Below, piece by piece: positions 33,052 to 43,739 of a DNA stretch of 49,739 nt. The notes beneath the pieces were generated by a model, which worked only from the letters and a program-made list of their open reading frames with translations, did not search any database and had not been told where the DNA came from. Both the position numbers and the translations under genes were made by a program. Origin of the DNA: a bacterium (GTDB lineage Bacteria > Acidobacteriota > Thermoanaerobaculia > Multivoradales > J023); assembly GCA_024226315.1 (NCBI GenBank), contig JAAELT010000254.1:1-49739 (forward strand). The letters are read 5' to 3'. Every line of letters starts with the position of its first letter. Position 1 is the stretch's first letter.

Positions 33052-35805
33052 ATGTCGTTCATCCTAGTCGTAGAGCAGGATGCGAGCTGCGTCGAGCGCG
33101 TCCGTGCAGCGCTACGTCTCGACGGCCTCTCGGTCGAAGCGGTCGCGGACCGTGAGCAGGCCTTCGGCAGAGCCGAGGTCGAGCCGCCGAAGCTGCTGCT
33201 GGCCAGCTCCACGCTGCCGGAAGTAGGTACGCTTCTGGCCGCCTTCTCCCGCCGGCGCGGCGGCCCCGGAGCGGTGGCGCTGGTCCCCGTCGCCGAAGCC
33301 ACCCGGGTCACGCCCGCGGACTTCCAGGCCGACGAGGTGCTGGCCAAGCCCTTTTCCGATGATGGTCTGAGGCATCTGGTGCGGCGCTGTCTGAATACGT
33401 CACCGGAAGGGCGGGCGCTGACCGACGAGACCGCGCCGGACGCCGAGCAGCTGACTTCCGAAGACATCTTCGGCGACGTGCTGGCGGAGGTCGAAGCCGA
33501 GGCGAAGCAGACGAAGAAGACATCCCGCTCGCGGGAGCCGGCGATTCCCATGGAAGATATCGAGCGCCGGCTGGAAGAGACCCTCTCGGGAGTCATTCCG
33601 ATGGTCGGCAAGAACGCCAGGCCCCGCGCACCCCAGAATCCGGCGCGGCGCGCGCGCGCCACCGATCTGGTGAACGATTCCGAGATCGACGATCTCCTCG
33701 ATCAGACGCTGTCGTCGCTCGACATTCCCACCCGCTCTCGCAAACCCTCTCCCCGACCGGCGCCGAGCCCCCCCGAGCCAGAGGCGACCGATGCGACACC
33801 GAGCCCGCCGGCGCCCCCGCAACCGGCCACCCCGCCGGCACCACCGGCACCGCCCCCCGTCGCCGAGTCCGCCCTCGACGACCTGCGGAAGCCGGGGGAC
33901 CAGTTCCAGACCATGCCCATGCCGATCGGCCTCGACAAGCCGGCGCACGAGGCGGACGGAAGCATCGTCTTCGGCGACTACACCCTGCTCGACCGCATCG
34001 CCACCGGCGGCATGGCCGAGGTTTGGCGCGCCCGGCGCCGCGGTATCGAAGGCTTCCAGAAGACCGTCGCGATCAAGAAGATCCTGTCGCACCTCACGGG
34101 CAGCTCGGACTTCCGCACGATGTTTATCGACGAGGCCAAGCTGGCGGCGCGGCTCAACCACAACAACATCATTCACATCTACGACCTCGGCAAGGTCGGC
34201 AACGACCTTTTCATAGCGATGGAGTACGTCGACGGCAAGGATCTGCGGTCGATCCTCGCCGCCGCCCGCAAGGACGGGCGCACTTTGCCGGTGGAGTTGG
34301 CCCTGTTCATCGCCAGCGCCGTGGCCAGGGCACTCGACTACGCCCATCGCCGGCGTGATTCCGACGATCGCGGCCTCGGGCTGGTACACCGCGACGTCTC
34401 GCCCCAGAACGTGCTGATCAGCTACGAGGGCGAAATCAAGCTCTGTGACTTCGGCATCGTCAAGGCGGTGGTCAAGGCGAGCACCACCCAGATGGGGGCG
34501 CTCAAGGGCAAGCTCCAGTACATGTCGCCGGAGCAGGCCTGGGGCCAGAGTGTCGACTCGAGGTCGGACATCTTCTCGCTCGGCTCGGTGCTCTTCGAGC
34601 TGTTGACCGGCATCAAGCTGTTCTCGGGCGAGAGTGAGATCGGCGTGCTCGACGCCGTGCGGGAGTGCCAGGTCCGCTCCCCCCGCGAGCACGTGCCCGA
34701 GATCCCCGAATCGGTCGAGGAGATTCTCTTCAAGGCGCTGACCAGGTCGCGTGACGACAGATACCAGACCGCCGGCGAGATGGAGCACGAGATCGGGGCG
34801 GTTCTCGAGGACCTCAAACCGGCGGCGAGCCAGAAGGACCTGGCGGGTCACCTTCGTCTGCTGTTCTCGCCCGCCGCGGCGATCGAGCCGGCCGAGGCGA
34901 TCGAGGCAACCGAGACACCGGCCGAAGAGGTCGGGGCAGCCGAAGAGGTCGGGGCAGCCGAAGAGATCGAGCCGGCCGAAGAGATCGAGGAGATTGAGGC
35001 GATCGAGCCGGCCGAGGCGATCGAGCCTGAGGCCGGACCGGTCGACGCGTTCGTCTTCGAGCCACCGCCACCGCTGGCAGGCGGAACCTTCGGCGAGGAA
35101 GCCGAACCGGTGATGGAGCCAGCAAAGACGGTGGCGTCAACCGAGACGGTTGAGTCAACCGAGACGGTTGGGTCAGCGAAGGCGACGGAGCCAACAATCG
35201 CCGCACCGGCGGCCGCGGAGGAGGCACCGCAAGCGGCCGCGGACGAGACAAAGCCCGCCGGCGGCCGCGGTGGCCTGAAGTGGCTGGTCGCCGCGATTAT
35301 TATCGGCATCCTGATCGCCGCCGGGTTCTTCGCACTGCGCTCACTGAATCAGCGCCAACCGGCGGCGACGGTCGTCGAACCGGCGGCGGCCGAGCCGGAA
35401 GCCCCTGAGCCAGCCGGCACCGAGGAGCCCGATGCGGCACAGGCTTCCCCGGAGGACGAGACCGGGGCCTCCGAAGGCGTCGAGACCGCCGACGGCGAAG
35501 AGACCACCGCGGGCGACGAGCCCGCCACCAGCGACGAGTCCGCGGAGGCCGGCGCGAACGGCGAAACCGGTGGCGACCCGGCCGAGACCGGCCTCGCCGC
35601 TGCCGGGATCGATATCGAGAAGCTCCTCGATGAAGAGCTCAACAGCCGCGCCGAGCGCTTGCGGCGGGACTTCGAGGCCGAGAAGAAGCGGATCGAGGAA
35701 GAGCTCGCCAAGACCCAGGCCGAGGATCCGCCGCCCGCCAACGGCGAAGAGGCCGACGGCGAAGAGCCTGCCGAGGAGGGCGGCGGGGGCTCCACCGACC
35801 AGTAG
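33052..35805 (+). CDS. Membrane Ser/Thr protein kinase with degenerate receiver domain
   Basis: 917 aa. Residues 1-115 fold like a response-regulator receiver (ILVVEQD, then the conserved Lys99 in LAKPF), but the phosphoacceptor Asp is replaced (LLLASSTLPE, Ser52-53). A Pro/Ala/Glu linker follows. The kinase domain (about 307-590) has IATGGMAEVWRA, VAIKKI (Lys), HRDVSPQN (catalytic Asp) and CDFG (metal Asp), as in Acidobacteria and myxobacterial kinases. Then come Glu/Ala-rich repeats, one membrane helix (about 743-762) and an acidic periplasmic tail with a short coiled coil. The in-frame sequence upstream to 32539 is antisense to yebC; the ATG at 33052 has a GGAG site. Confidence 0.85.
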   Translation: MSFILVVEQDASCVERVRAALRLDGLSVEAVADREQAFGRAEVEPPKLLLASSTLPEVGTLLAAFSRRRGGPGAVALVPVAEATRVTPADFQADEVLAKPFSDDGLRHLVRRCLNTSPEGRALTDETAPDAEQLTSEDIFGDVLAEVEAEAKQTKKTSRSREPAIPMEDIERRLEETLSGVIPMVGKNARPRAPQNPARRARATDLVNDSEIDDLLDQTLSSLDIPTRSRKPSPRPAPSPPEPEATDATPSPPAPPQPATPPAPPAPPPVAESALDDLRKPGDQFQTMPMPIGLDKPAHEADGSIVFGDYTLLDRIATGGMAEVWRARRRGIEGFQKTVAIKKILSHLTGSSDFRTMFIDEAKLAARLNHNNIIHIYDLGKVGNDLFIAMEYVDGKDLRSILAAARKDGRTLPVELALFIASAVARALDYAHRRRDSDDRGLGLVHRDVSPQNVLISYEGEIKLCDFGIVKAVVKASTTQMGALKGKLQYMSPEQAWGQSVDSRSDIFSLGSVLFELLTGIKLFSGESEIGVLDAVRECQVRSPREHVPEIPESVEEILFKALTRSRDDRYQTAGEMEHEIGAVLEDLKPAASQKDLAGHLRLLFSPAAAIEPAEAIEATETPAEEVGAAEEVGAAEEIEPAEEIEEIEAIEPAEAIEPEAGPVDAFVFEPPPPLAGGTFGEEAEPVMEPAKTVASTETVESTETVGSAKATEPTIAAPAAAEEAPQAAADETKPAGGRGGLKWLVAAIIIGILIAAGFFALRSLNQRQPAATVVEPAAAEPEAPEPAGTEEPDAAQASPEDETGASEGVETADGEETTAGDEPATSDESAEAGANGETGGDPAETGLAAAGIDIEKLLDEELNSRAERLRRDFEAEKKRIEEELAKTQAEDPPPANGEEADGEEPAEEGGGGSTDQ
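34921..34992 (+). repeat. 18-bp tandem repeat in the kinase gene
   Basis: Four units of 18 bp beginning GCCGAAGAG (two identical, two diverged) encode repeated Ala-Glu-Glu hexapeptides in the cytoplasmic linker before the membrane helix. Repeat number can vary without a frameshift. Confidence 0.75.
35136..35171 (+). repeat. 18-bp tandem duplication in the kinase gene
   Basis: Two copies of GTCAACCGAGACGGTTGA, the second with one change, encode Ser-Thr-Glu-Thr-Val-Glu-type repeats in the linker before the membrane helix. Confidence 0.75.
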
Positions 35806-35944
35806 AGCCACCGCTTGTCAGCCCATTCGAACGCGAGTATCCTCACCAGGCTGGGGCAGCGGAGCCATCAGGACAGCCCTTTTTCGTCGGCTCGGCTATC
35901 GCATGCGACAAGATTTTGGCGGCGAGATCGCCTGGAGGAGAGAC

Positions 35945-36172
35945 ATGGCCCTGAATGATCAGCAACGGAAGTTCTACGAAAACACTCTCGAGGTGACCAA
36001 GCAGGAGATTGCTGACCTCGACCGGTCGATCGAGGACGAGCTCGCCAAGGTGAAGGATCGCCTGGCGGAGCTGCAGAACGACAAAAAGGCAGCGCTCGCC
36101 ATGTACGACGCGGCCTGCGTACGGCTCGGTGTCCCCAACGAGTTCGAAGAAGAGGAAGACGACGAGGATTGA
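35945..36172 (+). CDS. Small coiled-coil protein with acidic tail
   Basis: 75 aa, almost wholly alpha-helical: a heptad-like helix (FYENTLEVTKQEIADLDRS then LAKVKDRLAELQNDKK), followed by an acidic C-terminus (EFEEEEDDED). ATG at 35945 with GGAGGAGAG upstream. It is 61 bp before accD and is probably cotranscribed with it. I recognise no family; a scaffold or chaperone-like role is a guess. Confidence 0.65.
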   Translation: MALNDQQRKFYENTLEVTKQEIADLDRSIEDELAKVKDRLAELQNDKKAALAMYDAACVRLGVPNEFEEEEDDED

Positions 36173-36233
36173 GACTGCTTCGGCGCCACGCCGCGCCGAA
36201 GGGTCGAAGATCGCCCTTTGGGAGTGAAGTACC

Positions 36234-37112
36234 TTGCCCTGGTTCAAGAAAGCCAAGAAGCCGAAGCCGATCCGGCGCGACGGACCCCGAAGTACGGTAC
36301 CCGAAGGCCTGTGGGTCAAGTGCCAGGGCTGCAAGGAGATCATCTACTCCAAAGAGCTGAAGCGCAGCTTCAGAATCTGCCCCAAGTGTGGCTATCACTT
36401 CCGCATCGAGGCCGAGGAACGAATCGACCTACTGCTCGACCACGGAGACGACGGCGAGATGGGCTTCCGCGAGCTGTTCGTCGACCTGAGCCCCACCGAT
36501 CCCCTGTCGTTCGAGGACACCAAGAGCTACAAGGACCGCCTCGCCGCATACCAGCGCCGGCTCGGTACCCGCGATGCGGTGCACGTACTGGACGGTACGA
36601 TGGGCGGCCTGCCCGTCATCCTGGCGGTCATGAACTACCGGTTCATGGGCGGATCGATGGGCTCGGTCGTGGGAGAGAAGGTCACGCTTGCGGCCGAGGC
36701 CGCGCTCGAGCAACGCCGGCCGCTGATCGTGGTGTCCGCCTCGGGCGGTGCCCGCATGCAAGAAGGCATCTTGTCGTTGATGCAGATGGCCAAGATCAGC
36801 GCGGCTCTGGCTCGCCTGCGCCAGGCCAGATTGCCCTACATCTCCGTCCTCACGGATCCGACGACCGGCGGCGTCACCGCCTCGTTCGCCATGCTGGGAG
36901 ACCTCAACGTGGCGGAGCCCGGGGCCTTGATCGGCTTCGCCGGCCCGCGGGTGATCGAGCAGACCATCCGAGAGAGCCTGCCCGATGGCTTCCAGCGCAG
37001 TGAGTTCCTGCTCGAGAAGGGGTTCCTCGACATGGTGATCCCCCGCCCCGAGCTCAAGGCCACGATCGCTCGCTGTCTCAGGCATTTCACCGCGAGCTCG
37101 ATCGCCTCCTAG
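36234..37112 (+). CDS. accD: Acetyl-CoA carboxylase carboxyltransferase subunit beta
   Basis: 292 aa. N-terminal zinc ribbon (CQGC...CPKC, residues 26-48), then the carboxyltransferase fold with GGSMGSVVGEK, SASGGARMQEG and PTTGGVTASFAMLGD. With AccA it moves CO2 from biotin to acetyl-CoA to make malonyl-CoA for fatty acid synthesis. The start is TTG at 36234, giving the usual PWFKK N-terminus. 25 bp before folC. Confidence 0.95.
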   Translation: MPWFKKAKKPKPIRRDGPRSTVPEGLWVKCQGCKEIIYSKELKRSFRICPKCGYHFRIEAEERIDLLLDHGDDGEMGFRELFVDLSPTDPLSFEDTKSYKDRLAAYQRRLGTRDAVHVLDGTMGGLPVILAVMNYRFMGGSMGSVVGEKVTLAAEAALEQRRPLIVVSASGGARMQEGILSLMQMAKISAALARLRQARLPYISVLTDPTTGGVTASFAMLGDLNVAEPGALIGFAGPRVIEQTIRESLPDGFQRSEFLLEKGFLDMVIPRPELKATIARCLRHFTASSIAS

Positions 37113-37137
37113 GTCCCGACCTCCCAGCTCCTGACCG

Positions 37138-38430
37138 TTGTCGACGACCCGCTCCGAAGCCCTGCTCGGCGGCCTCGAGCTCTTTCGTATGCGCCTGGGG
37201 CTGGCACGCGTCCGCCAGCTGCTCTCGGCGCTCGGCAATCCTCAGCTCGCGGTGCCGACGGTGCTGGTGGCGGGGACCAACGGCAAGGGCTCGACCGCCG
37301 CGTTGTTGGCCTCGATGTGCCGGGCGGCGGGCGCGCGCACCGGCCTCTTCACCTCTCCCCATCTCGAAGCGCTGACCGAGCGACTGTCGCTCGACGGACG
37401 GCCGATCAGCGACCGCGCCCTGGCCGCGGCCATCGAGCGCGCTCTCGGCGGCGCCGACGCCCTGGATTGCCAGCCCCCGACCTACTTCGAGGCCCTGGCA
37501 ATCGCCGCCTTCGGGTACTTCGCCGAGCAGCGGGCGGACCTCGCGATTGTTGAGGTGGGCCTGGGGGGCCGGCTCGACGCCACCAACGTCTGCGAGCCGG
37601 TGCTCTCCCTGATCACGTCGATCAGTCTCGATCACGAGCAACACCTGGGGACGACCCCGGCGGCGGTGGCGCGGGAGAAGGCCGGGATCCTCCGCCGCGG
37701 CAAGCCGGCGATCGCCTGGGCCGGCACCGCGGCCGTGGAGCGAGCGCTTCGCCAACAAGCTCGGGAGTCCGGCGCCGATCTCGTCTTCGCCGACTCCACC
37801 GAGATCACGACTTCGACACCCGCCGGCGCGTCCCCCCAGCAGGTTCGGCTGCGGACCGGCCGCCGCGCCTACGGCTTGGAGCTCCATCTCGCCGGCCACC
37901 ACCAGGCCCGGAACCTGGCGGTGGCGGTGCTGGCCGCCGAGACCCTCGGGGGCGGCGCCTGGCCCTCCCTGGACGAGACCGCGATCACCCGCGGCGCGAG
38001 GGCCTGCCGCTGGCCCGGCCGCCTGGAGTGGGTCGATCTGGGAGACGGCCGGCGGGTGCTCCTCGACGCGGCCCACAACGCCGCCGGGATCGAAGCGCTG
38101 ACCGCCTACCTGGCGGCCCGCAAGCCGGAGCAGCGCCCCGATCTGCTGTTCGGCGCCCTGGCGGAAAAACAAATCAGCGCAGCGTTGCCGTTGCTCGCCG
38201 CCCAGGTCGGGAAGATCGTCGTGACCCGCCCGCCGGGAGAACGCGCGGCCGAGCCCGATCACTGGCTGCCGGCATTCGAGGGGCACGAGGTCCATGCCGA
38301 GGCCGACCTCTCGCGCGCTCTCGAAGCGGCGCTTCGGTCAGCCGGCGACACCTTGCTGGTATGTGGCTCGATCTACCTGATCGGCGCCGTTCGGACGATG
38401 CTGAGAAAACGCTACGGCAGGCCCTCGTAG
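37138..38430 (+). CDS. folC: Folylpolyglutamate/dihydrofolate synthase
   Basis: 430 aa Mur-ligase-type enzyme adding glutamate to folates (and possibly to dihydropteroate). P-loop [13 protein letters not shown] near residue 40, [12 protein letters not shown], and the [12 protein letters not shown] motif. The gene order accD-folC is common in bacteria. The start is a TTG at 37138; later ATG codons (37189) would drop conserved residues. Its last 19 bp overlap glyA, which converges. Confidence 0.93.
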   Translation: MSTTRSEALLGGLELFRMRLGLARVRQLLSALGNPQLAVPTVLVAGTNGKGSTAALLASMCRAAGARTGLFTSPHLEALTERLSLDGRPISDRALAAAIERALGGADALDCQPPTYFEALAIAAFGYFAEQRADLAIVEVGLGGRLDATNVCEPVLSLITSISLDHEQHLGTTPAAVAREKAGILRRGKPAIAWAGTAAVERALRQQARESGADLVFADSTEITTSTPAGASPQQVRLRTGRRAYGLELHLAGHHQARNLAVAVLAAETLGGGAWPSLDETAITRGARACRWPGRLEWVDLGDGRRVLLDAAHNAAGIEALTAYLAARKPEQRPDLLFGALAEKQISAALPLLAAQVGKIVVTRPPGERAAEPDHWLPAFEGHEVHAEADLSRALEAALRSAGDTLLVCGSIYLIGAVRTMLRKRYGRPS

Positions 38431-39665
38431 AGCGGGAACCGCTCACACAGCGCCTCGACACGCTGGCGAACCTCGGCGAGCGCGGCCTCGTCGTCGGTCG
38501 CGCCGAGCGCGTCGGCGATCAGATCCCCGACCTCGTCCATGGCCGCTTCGTCCATTCCGCGGGTCGTCAGGGCCGGTGTCCCGAGCCGGATACCGGACGC
38601 CACCATGGGCGGATTGGTGTCATAGGGGATGGTGTTCTTGTTGACGGTGATGGCGGCTTTGTCGAGCGCTCCCTCCGCGATCTTGCCGTTGAGGCCGACG
38701 GATGCAACGTCGAGCAGGAAGACGTGATTGTCTGTGCCGCCCGAGACGATCCGGAAGCCACGTCCTTCGAGCCTCCGGGCCAGGCGCTTGGCGTTGTCGA
38801 TCACGGCCTGCTGGTAGGCACGGAAGTCCTCGCTCGCGGCTTCTTCGAACGCGACCGCCTTGCCGGCGATGACGTGCATCAGGGGCCCACCCTGAATCCC
38901 CGGGAAGAGGGCCCGATTCAGCGCCTTGACGTGAGCCTTCTTGCACAGGATGAGGCCACCTCGCGGACCGCGCAGGGTCTTGTGGGTCGTGGTGGTCACA
39001 AAATCGCAATGCGGCACCGGCGAGGGGTGCAGACCGGTCGCCACCAGGCCGGCGATGTGAGCGATGTCGGCCATCAGCAGGGCCTCGACCCGATCGGCGA
39101 TCTGGCGGAAACGTTCGAAGTCGATTATCCGGCTGTAGGCGCTCGCGCCACAGATGATCAGTTTCGGACGCTCCTGAATCGCCAGGCGCTCGACCTCGTC
39201 GTAGTCGATCCGCTCGGTGTCTCGGTCGACGCCGTAGCTCACGACCTCGAAATCCCGTCCGGAATACGACAAGTGGTGCCCATGGGTCAGATGCCCGCCG
39301 CAGGACAGATCCATGCCCATGAGCTTGTCGCCGGGCTGGAGCACGGCGAAGTACACGGCCATGTTGGCGGTGGTGCCGGAGTGCGGCTGGACGTTGGCGT
39401 GCTCGGCGCCGAAGAGGCGCTTGGCGCGTTTGCGCGCCAGACGCTCGGCCCGGTCGACGACATCACAGCCACCGTAGTAGCGGCGACCGGGATAGCCCTC
39501 CGCGTACTTGTTGGTCAGCACGCTGCCGACAGTCTCGAGCACCGCTTCGCTGACGAAGTTCTCCGAGGCGATCAGTTCCAGGCCCTTGGCCTGACGGTGG
39601 CGCTCGGCGCGGACGACGTCATAGATTTCGGGGTCGATCTGCTCCAGGGCGTCGTAGCACGGCAT
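38412..39665 (-). CDS. glyA: Serine hydroxymethyltransferase
   Basis: 417 aa PLP enzyme converting serine and tetrahydrofolate to glycine and methylene-tetrahydrofolate. [10 protein letters not shown], the [14 protein letters not shown] substrate loop, [12 protein letters not shown] and the PLP lysine in [13 protein letters not shown] are intact. It is 34 bp after rpiB. It converges on folC, whose product extends the same cofactor, but on the other strand. Confidence 0.96.
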   Translation of the reverse strand: MPCYDALEQIDPEIYDVVRAERHRQAKGLELIASENFVSEAVLETVGSVLTNKYAEGYPGRRYYGGCDVVDRAERLARKRAKRLFGAEHANVQPHSGTTANMAVYFAVLQPGDKLMGMDLSCGGHLTHGHHLSYSGRDFEVVSYGVDRDTERIDYDEVERLAIQERPKLIICGASAYSRIIDFERFRQIADRVEALLMADIAHIAGLVATGLHPSPVPHCDFVTTTTHKTLRGPRGGLILCKKAHVKALNRALFPGIQGGPLMHVIAGKAVAFEEAASEDFRAYQQAVIDNAKRLARRLEGRGFRIVSGGTDNHVFLLDVASVGLNGKIAEGALDKAAITVNKNTIPYDTNPPMVASGIRLGTPALTTRGMDEAAMDEVGDLIADALGATDDEAALAEVRQRVEALCERFPLYEGLP

Positions 39666-39699
39666 GTTTGGTCTTCCTCGGGCATCACTGCCCCGGGCC

Positions 39700-40134
39700 T
39701 CACTCCAGCAAATGGATCTTGCCGACGCGGCGTTGATGCCGGCCCGCTTCGAAATCGGTGGCGAAGAAAGTCCGTACGATGTCCTCCGCCAGACCGGAGC
39801 CCACGACCCGCGAGCCGACGGTGAGGATGTTGGCGTCGTTGTGCTCACGCGATTTGCGGGCGGTGAACAAGTCATTGCAGGTTGCGGCACGAATGCCGTC
39901 GACCTTGTTGGCGGCGATTCCCACACCAATGCCCGTGCCGCAGACCAGGAGCCCGAGCTCGGCGTCGCCGGAGGCGACCTCGGAAGCGACCGCCGCGGCG
40001 AAGTCCGGGTAGTCGACGCTGTCCTCGGAGAAAGTCCCGCGGTCGTCGATTTGATGGCCCTCTTCCTCGAGCACGCGCACCAGGCGCTGCTTGAGCCGAT
40101 AGCCCGCGTGATCGGCACCGACCGCGATTCGCAT
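39700..40134 (-). CDS. rpiB: Ribose 5-phosphate isomerase B
   Basis: 144 aa. [11 protein letters not shown], the catalytic Cys in [14 protein letters not shown] and the basic residues near the C-terminus ([12 protein letters not shown]) define RpiB. It interconverts ribose and ribulose 5-phosphate. Preceded by the H1-like gene by 15 bp and followed by glyA, as in many genomes. Confidence 0.94.
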   Translation of the reverse strand: MRIAVGADHAGYRLKQRLVRVLEEEGHQIDDRGTFSEDSVDYPDFAAAVASEVASGDAELGLLVCGTGIGVGIAANKVDGIRAATCNDLFTARKSREHNDANILTVGSRVVGSGLAEDIVRTFFATDFEAGRHQRRVGKIHLLE

Positions 40135-40149
40135 CGGTTGGCTACCCGT

Positions 40150-40641
40150 TCAGGATTCCTCGTCGGCCGCGGCCTCTTCCGCCGGGCTCTCCGAGGACTC
40201 GTCCGCGGCCGCCTCGTCTTCGGCAGCAGCCTTCTTCTTGGCCGGGGCCTTTTTTGCCGCAGCCTTCTTGGCTGGGGCCTTCTTGGCTGGGGCCTTCTTG
40301 GCTGGGGCCTTCTTGGCCGGAGCCTTCTTCTTGGCTGGTTTCTCCTCAGCCGCGGTTTCCTCCGCGGCCGGTTCGGCCTCTTCCGCCTGCTCCTCCGCCG
40401 CGGGCTCTTTCTCTTCCGCGGGCTCCTTCTTCGCCGCCGGGGCCTTCTTCGCCGGGGCCTTCTTCGCCGCGGTCGGCTTCTCCGCTTCGGCCGCGGTCTT
40501 CTTCGCCGAGGCCTTCTTGCGTGTCTTGCGTTTCGACGCCGACGCCTTCTTGATCTGAGCCAACTCTTCCTGATGCCGCTTTTTGAGGCGCTTCTTGCGA
40601 CGGTTGCGCCGGCGGCGGAGCTTTCTATCTTTCTCTCGCAT
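40150..40641 (-). CDS. Histone H1-like Lys/Ala-rich protein
   Basis: 163 aa. The first 35 residues are extremely basic ([17 protein letters not shown]), then repeated AKKAPAKK and KAPAKKA units alternate with Glu/Ala-rich stretches, and an acidic end ([18 protein letters not shown]). This composition resembles bacterial histone H1-like proteins that coat DNA or RNA. ATG at 40641, with GAGGAG upstream. It leads the rpiB-glyA operon. Confidence 0.7.
   Translation of the reverse strand: MREKDRKLRRRRNRRKKRLKKRHQEELAQIKKASASKRKTRKKASAKKTAAEAEKPTAAKKAPAKKAPAAKKEPAEEKEPAAEEQAEEAEPAAEETAAEEKPAKKKAPAKKAPAKKAPAKKAPAKKAAAKKAPAKKKAAAEDEAAADESSESPAEEAAADEES
40263..40322. repeat. 15-bp tandem repeat coding for AKKAP units
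   Basis: Plus-strand unit CCTTCTTGGCTGGGG occurs four times (three identical and one diverged), which on the minus strand gives the pentapeptide Pro-Ala-Lys-Lys-Ala. The number of copies may vary between strains. Confidence 0.85.
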
Positions 40642-40722
40642 ACTCTCCTCGGTGGTCTTTCGGCTGGGATCGAGCCGCGTCAGCTTGTCCGACTGACAGC
40701 CGGCTGTCAAGCGAACGGCCCG

Positions 40723-42312
<1,590 letters not shown>

Positions 42313-42425
42313 CTGGTCGTTCCTTCTGATGGTCCGCTGGTTCGAGGTTCCGAGCTCGCGCGAATCCTACTCTATTCGCTGCCGCACGTGAGCAATACAA
42401 TGGCTGGCCCCGGGAGAACTTCAAA

Positions 42426-43739
42426 GTGCCATTCGCCGAGCTCGACAGCGCAGGGATCGCACGGTCACTCGCCCAGATCGCCGATCATCCGGCGGACCTG
42501 GCCGACGCCTTCTTCGAGCGCACGGAGGAGATCGAATTGCCGGACGGCGAGGGGTCACCGGGCTTGCGCGTTTGGCGCGAGACCGGGCTCGCGATCCGCC
42601 TATTGCGGGAAGGACGGACCTGGCTCGCCGGGCGAGACCGGATCAGCGCCGATGTCTACCACGACGCCTGGCGGCGCGTGGCCCGGGCCATGCCCCGTAC
42701 CCAGTACCCGCAACCCTCTTTGAAGCACGAGAGCTGGGGCGAGCCGCCGCGGGCGCCGGAGCTGCTCGAGCTACCTTCCAACGTGAGGCGGGCGCTGCGC
42801 TCGCACTGCGTCACGGCGCCGCTCGAGCTGACGGTGCGCCGCCACCGCCGTTGGACGCGGGTGATCGGCACGCGGCTCGCGTCCGGAACCGAGCGCGAGA
42901 ATTTCTACAGCGTACGGGCGGAGCTGCCTACGGCGCGCTACGGTTGCCTGCTGAGCGAGCTGGGTACCGACACCGCTGACGAGCTGGCGCGCCGGCTCGT
43001 CAAGCTCCACCGCGCCCACGACGCTCCGCCGCCCTCGGCCTGGTGCGGGGTGTCGATCCTGGGCGCTTCGGCGACCGCGGTATTATTGCACGAGGCCGTG
43101 GCCCACGCTCTCGAGGCGGACACCCTCGCCTTCGGCGGCCATCCGGACGCGGCGATCGGCGTGCGCATGGGCAGCGAGCTCCTCGACGTCTTCGACGACC
43201 CCACGAGCGCCCCCGACACGGTGCGCCGGGCGGCCGACGACGAGGGGTTCCCGGTGGTGCGGCGCTGCCTTCTGCGATCCGGAGTCGTTCAGCAACCGTT
43301 GTGCGACACCGCCTGGGCGTCCCGGGGTGAGATGCTCACCGCCGGCGCGGGTCGACGCGGCAACCGTCACCTGCCCCCGGTCCCGCGGTCTTCTCACCTG
43401 GAGCTCGTCGCGGGTGAGCTCTCTTGGCAAGACCTGCTGGCCGAGGCCGACGGCGGGCTCTACCTGCCGGAGGCAGAGCGCGGCTCGCTCGATCCACTGA
43501 CTGGCGAATTCACTTTGCGCTTCCCGTTCGGCCGCCGGATCGAGAATCAGGCACCCGGCCCTCCGGTGGGCCCCTGTACCCTCAAGGGGCGGGTCAGTGA
43601 CCTGCTCGACAAGGTCACCGGAGTTGGCCGTAAAGTCCGTTCGGCCGGGGCCGGCTGGTGCGCCAAGGACGGCGTCAAGCTGCCGGTCTGGGCAACCTGC
43701 CCGGCGCTGCGGCTCGAAGGCGTGGAGATCGTACCTTGA
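42426..43739 (+). CDS. TldD-like metallopeptidase
   Basis: 437 aa. The zinc motif HEAVAHALEAD lies near residue 222, a variant of the TldD HExxGH motif with Ala in place of Gly. The surrounding domain (VSILGASATAVLLHE and RRGNRHLPPVPRS) and the C-terminal CTLKGRVSDLLDKV match the TldD/PmbA fold. It probably degrades or matures peptides with the next gene product. GTG start; the divergent carboxylase starts 113 bp away. Overlaps the next gene by 4 nt. Confidence 0.82.
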   Translation: MPFAELDSAGIARSLAQIADHPADLADAFFERTEEIELPDGEGSPGLRVWRETGLAIRLLREGRTWLAGRDRISADVYHDAWRRVARAMPRTQYPQPSLKHESWGEPPRAPELLELPSNVRRALRSHCVTAPLELTVRRHRRWTRVIGTRLASGTERENFYSVRAELPTARYGCLLSELGTDTADELARRLVKLHRAHDAPPPSAWCGVSILGASATAVLLHEAVAHALEADTLAFGGHPDAAIGVRMGSELLDVFDDPTSAPDTVRRAADDEGFPVVRRCLLRSGVVQQPLCDTAWASRGEMLTAGAGRRGNRHLPPVPRSSHLELVAGELSWQDLLAEADGGLYLPEAERGSLDPLTGEFTLRFPFGRRIENQAPGPPVGPCTLKGRVSDLLDKVTGVGRKVRSAGAGWCAKDGVKLPVWATCPALRLEGVEIVP

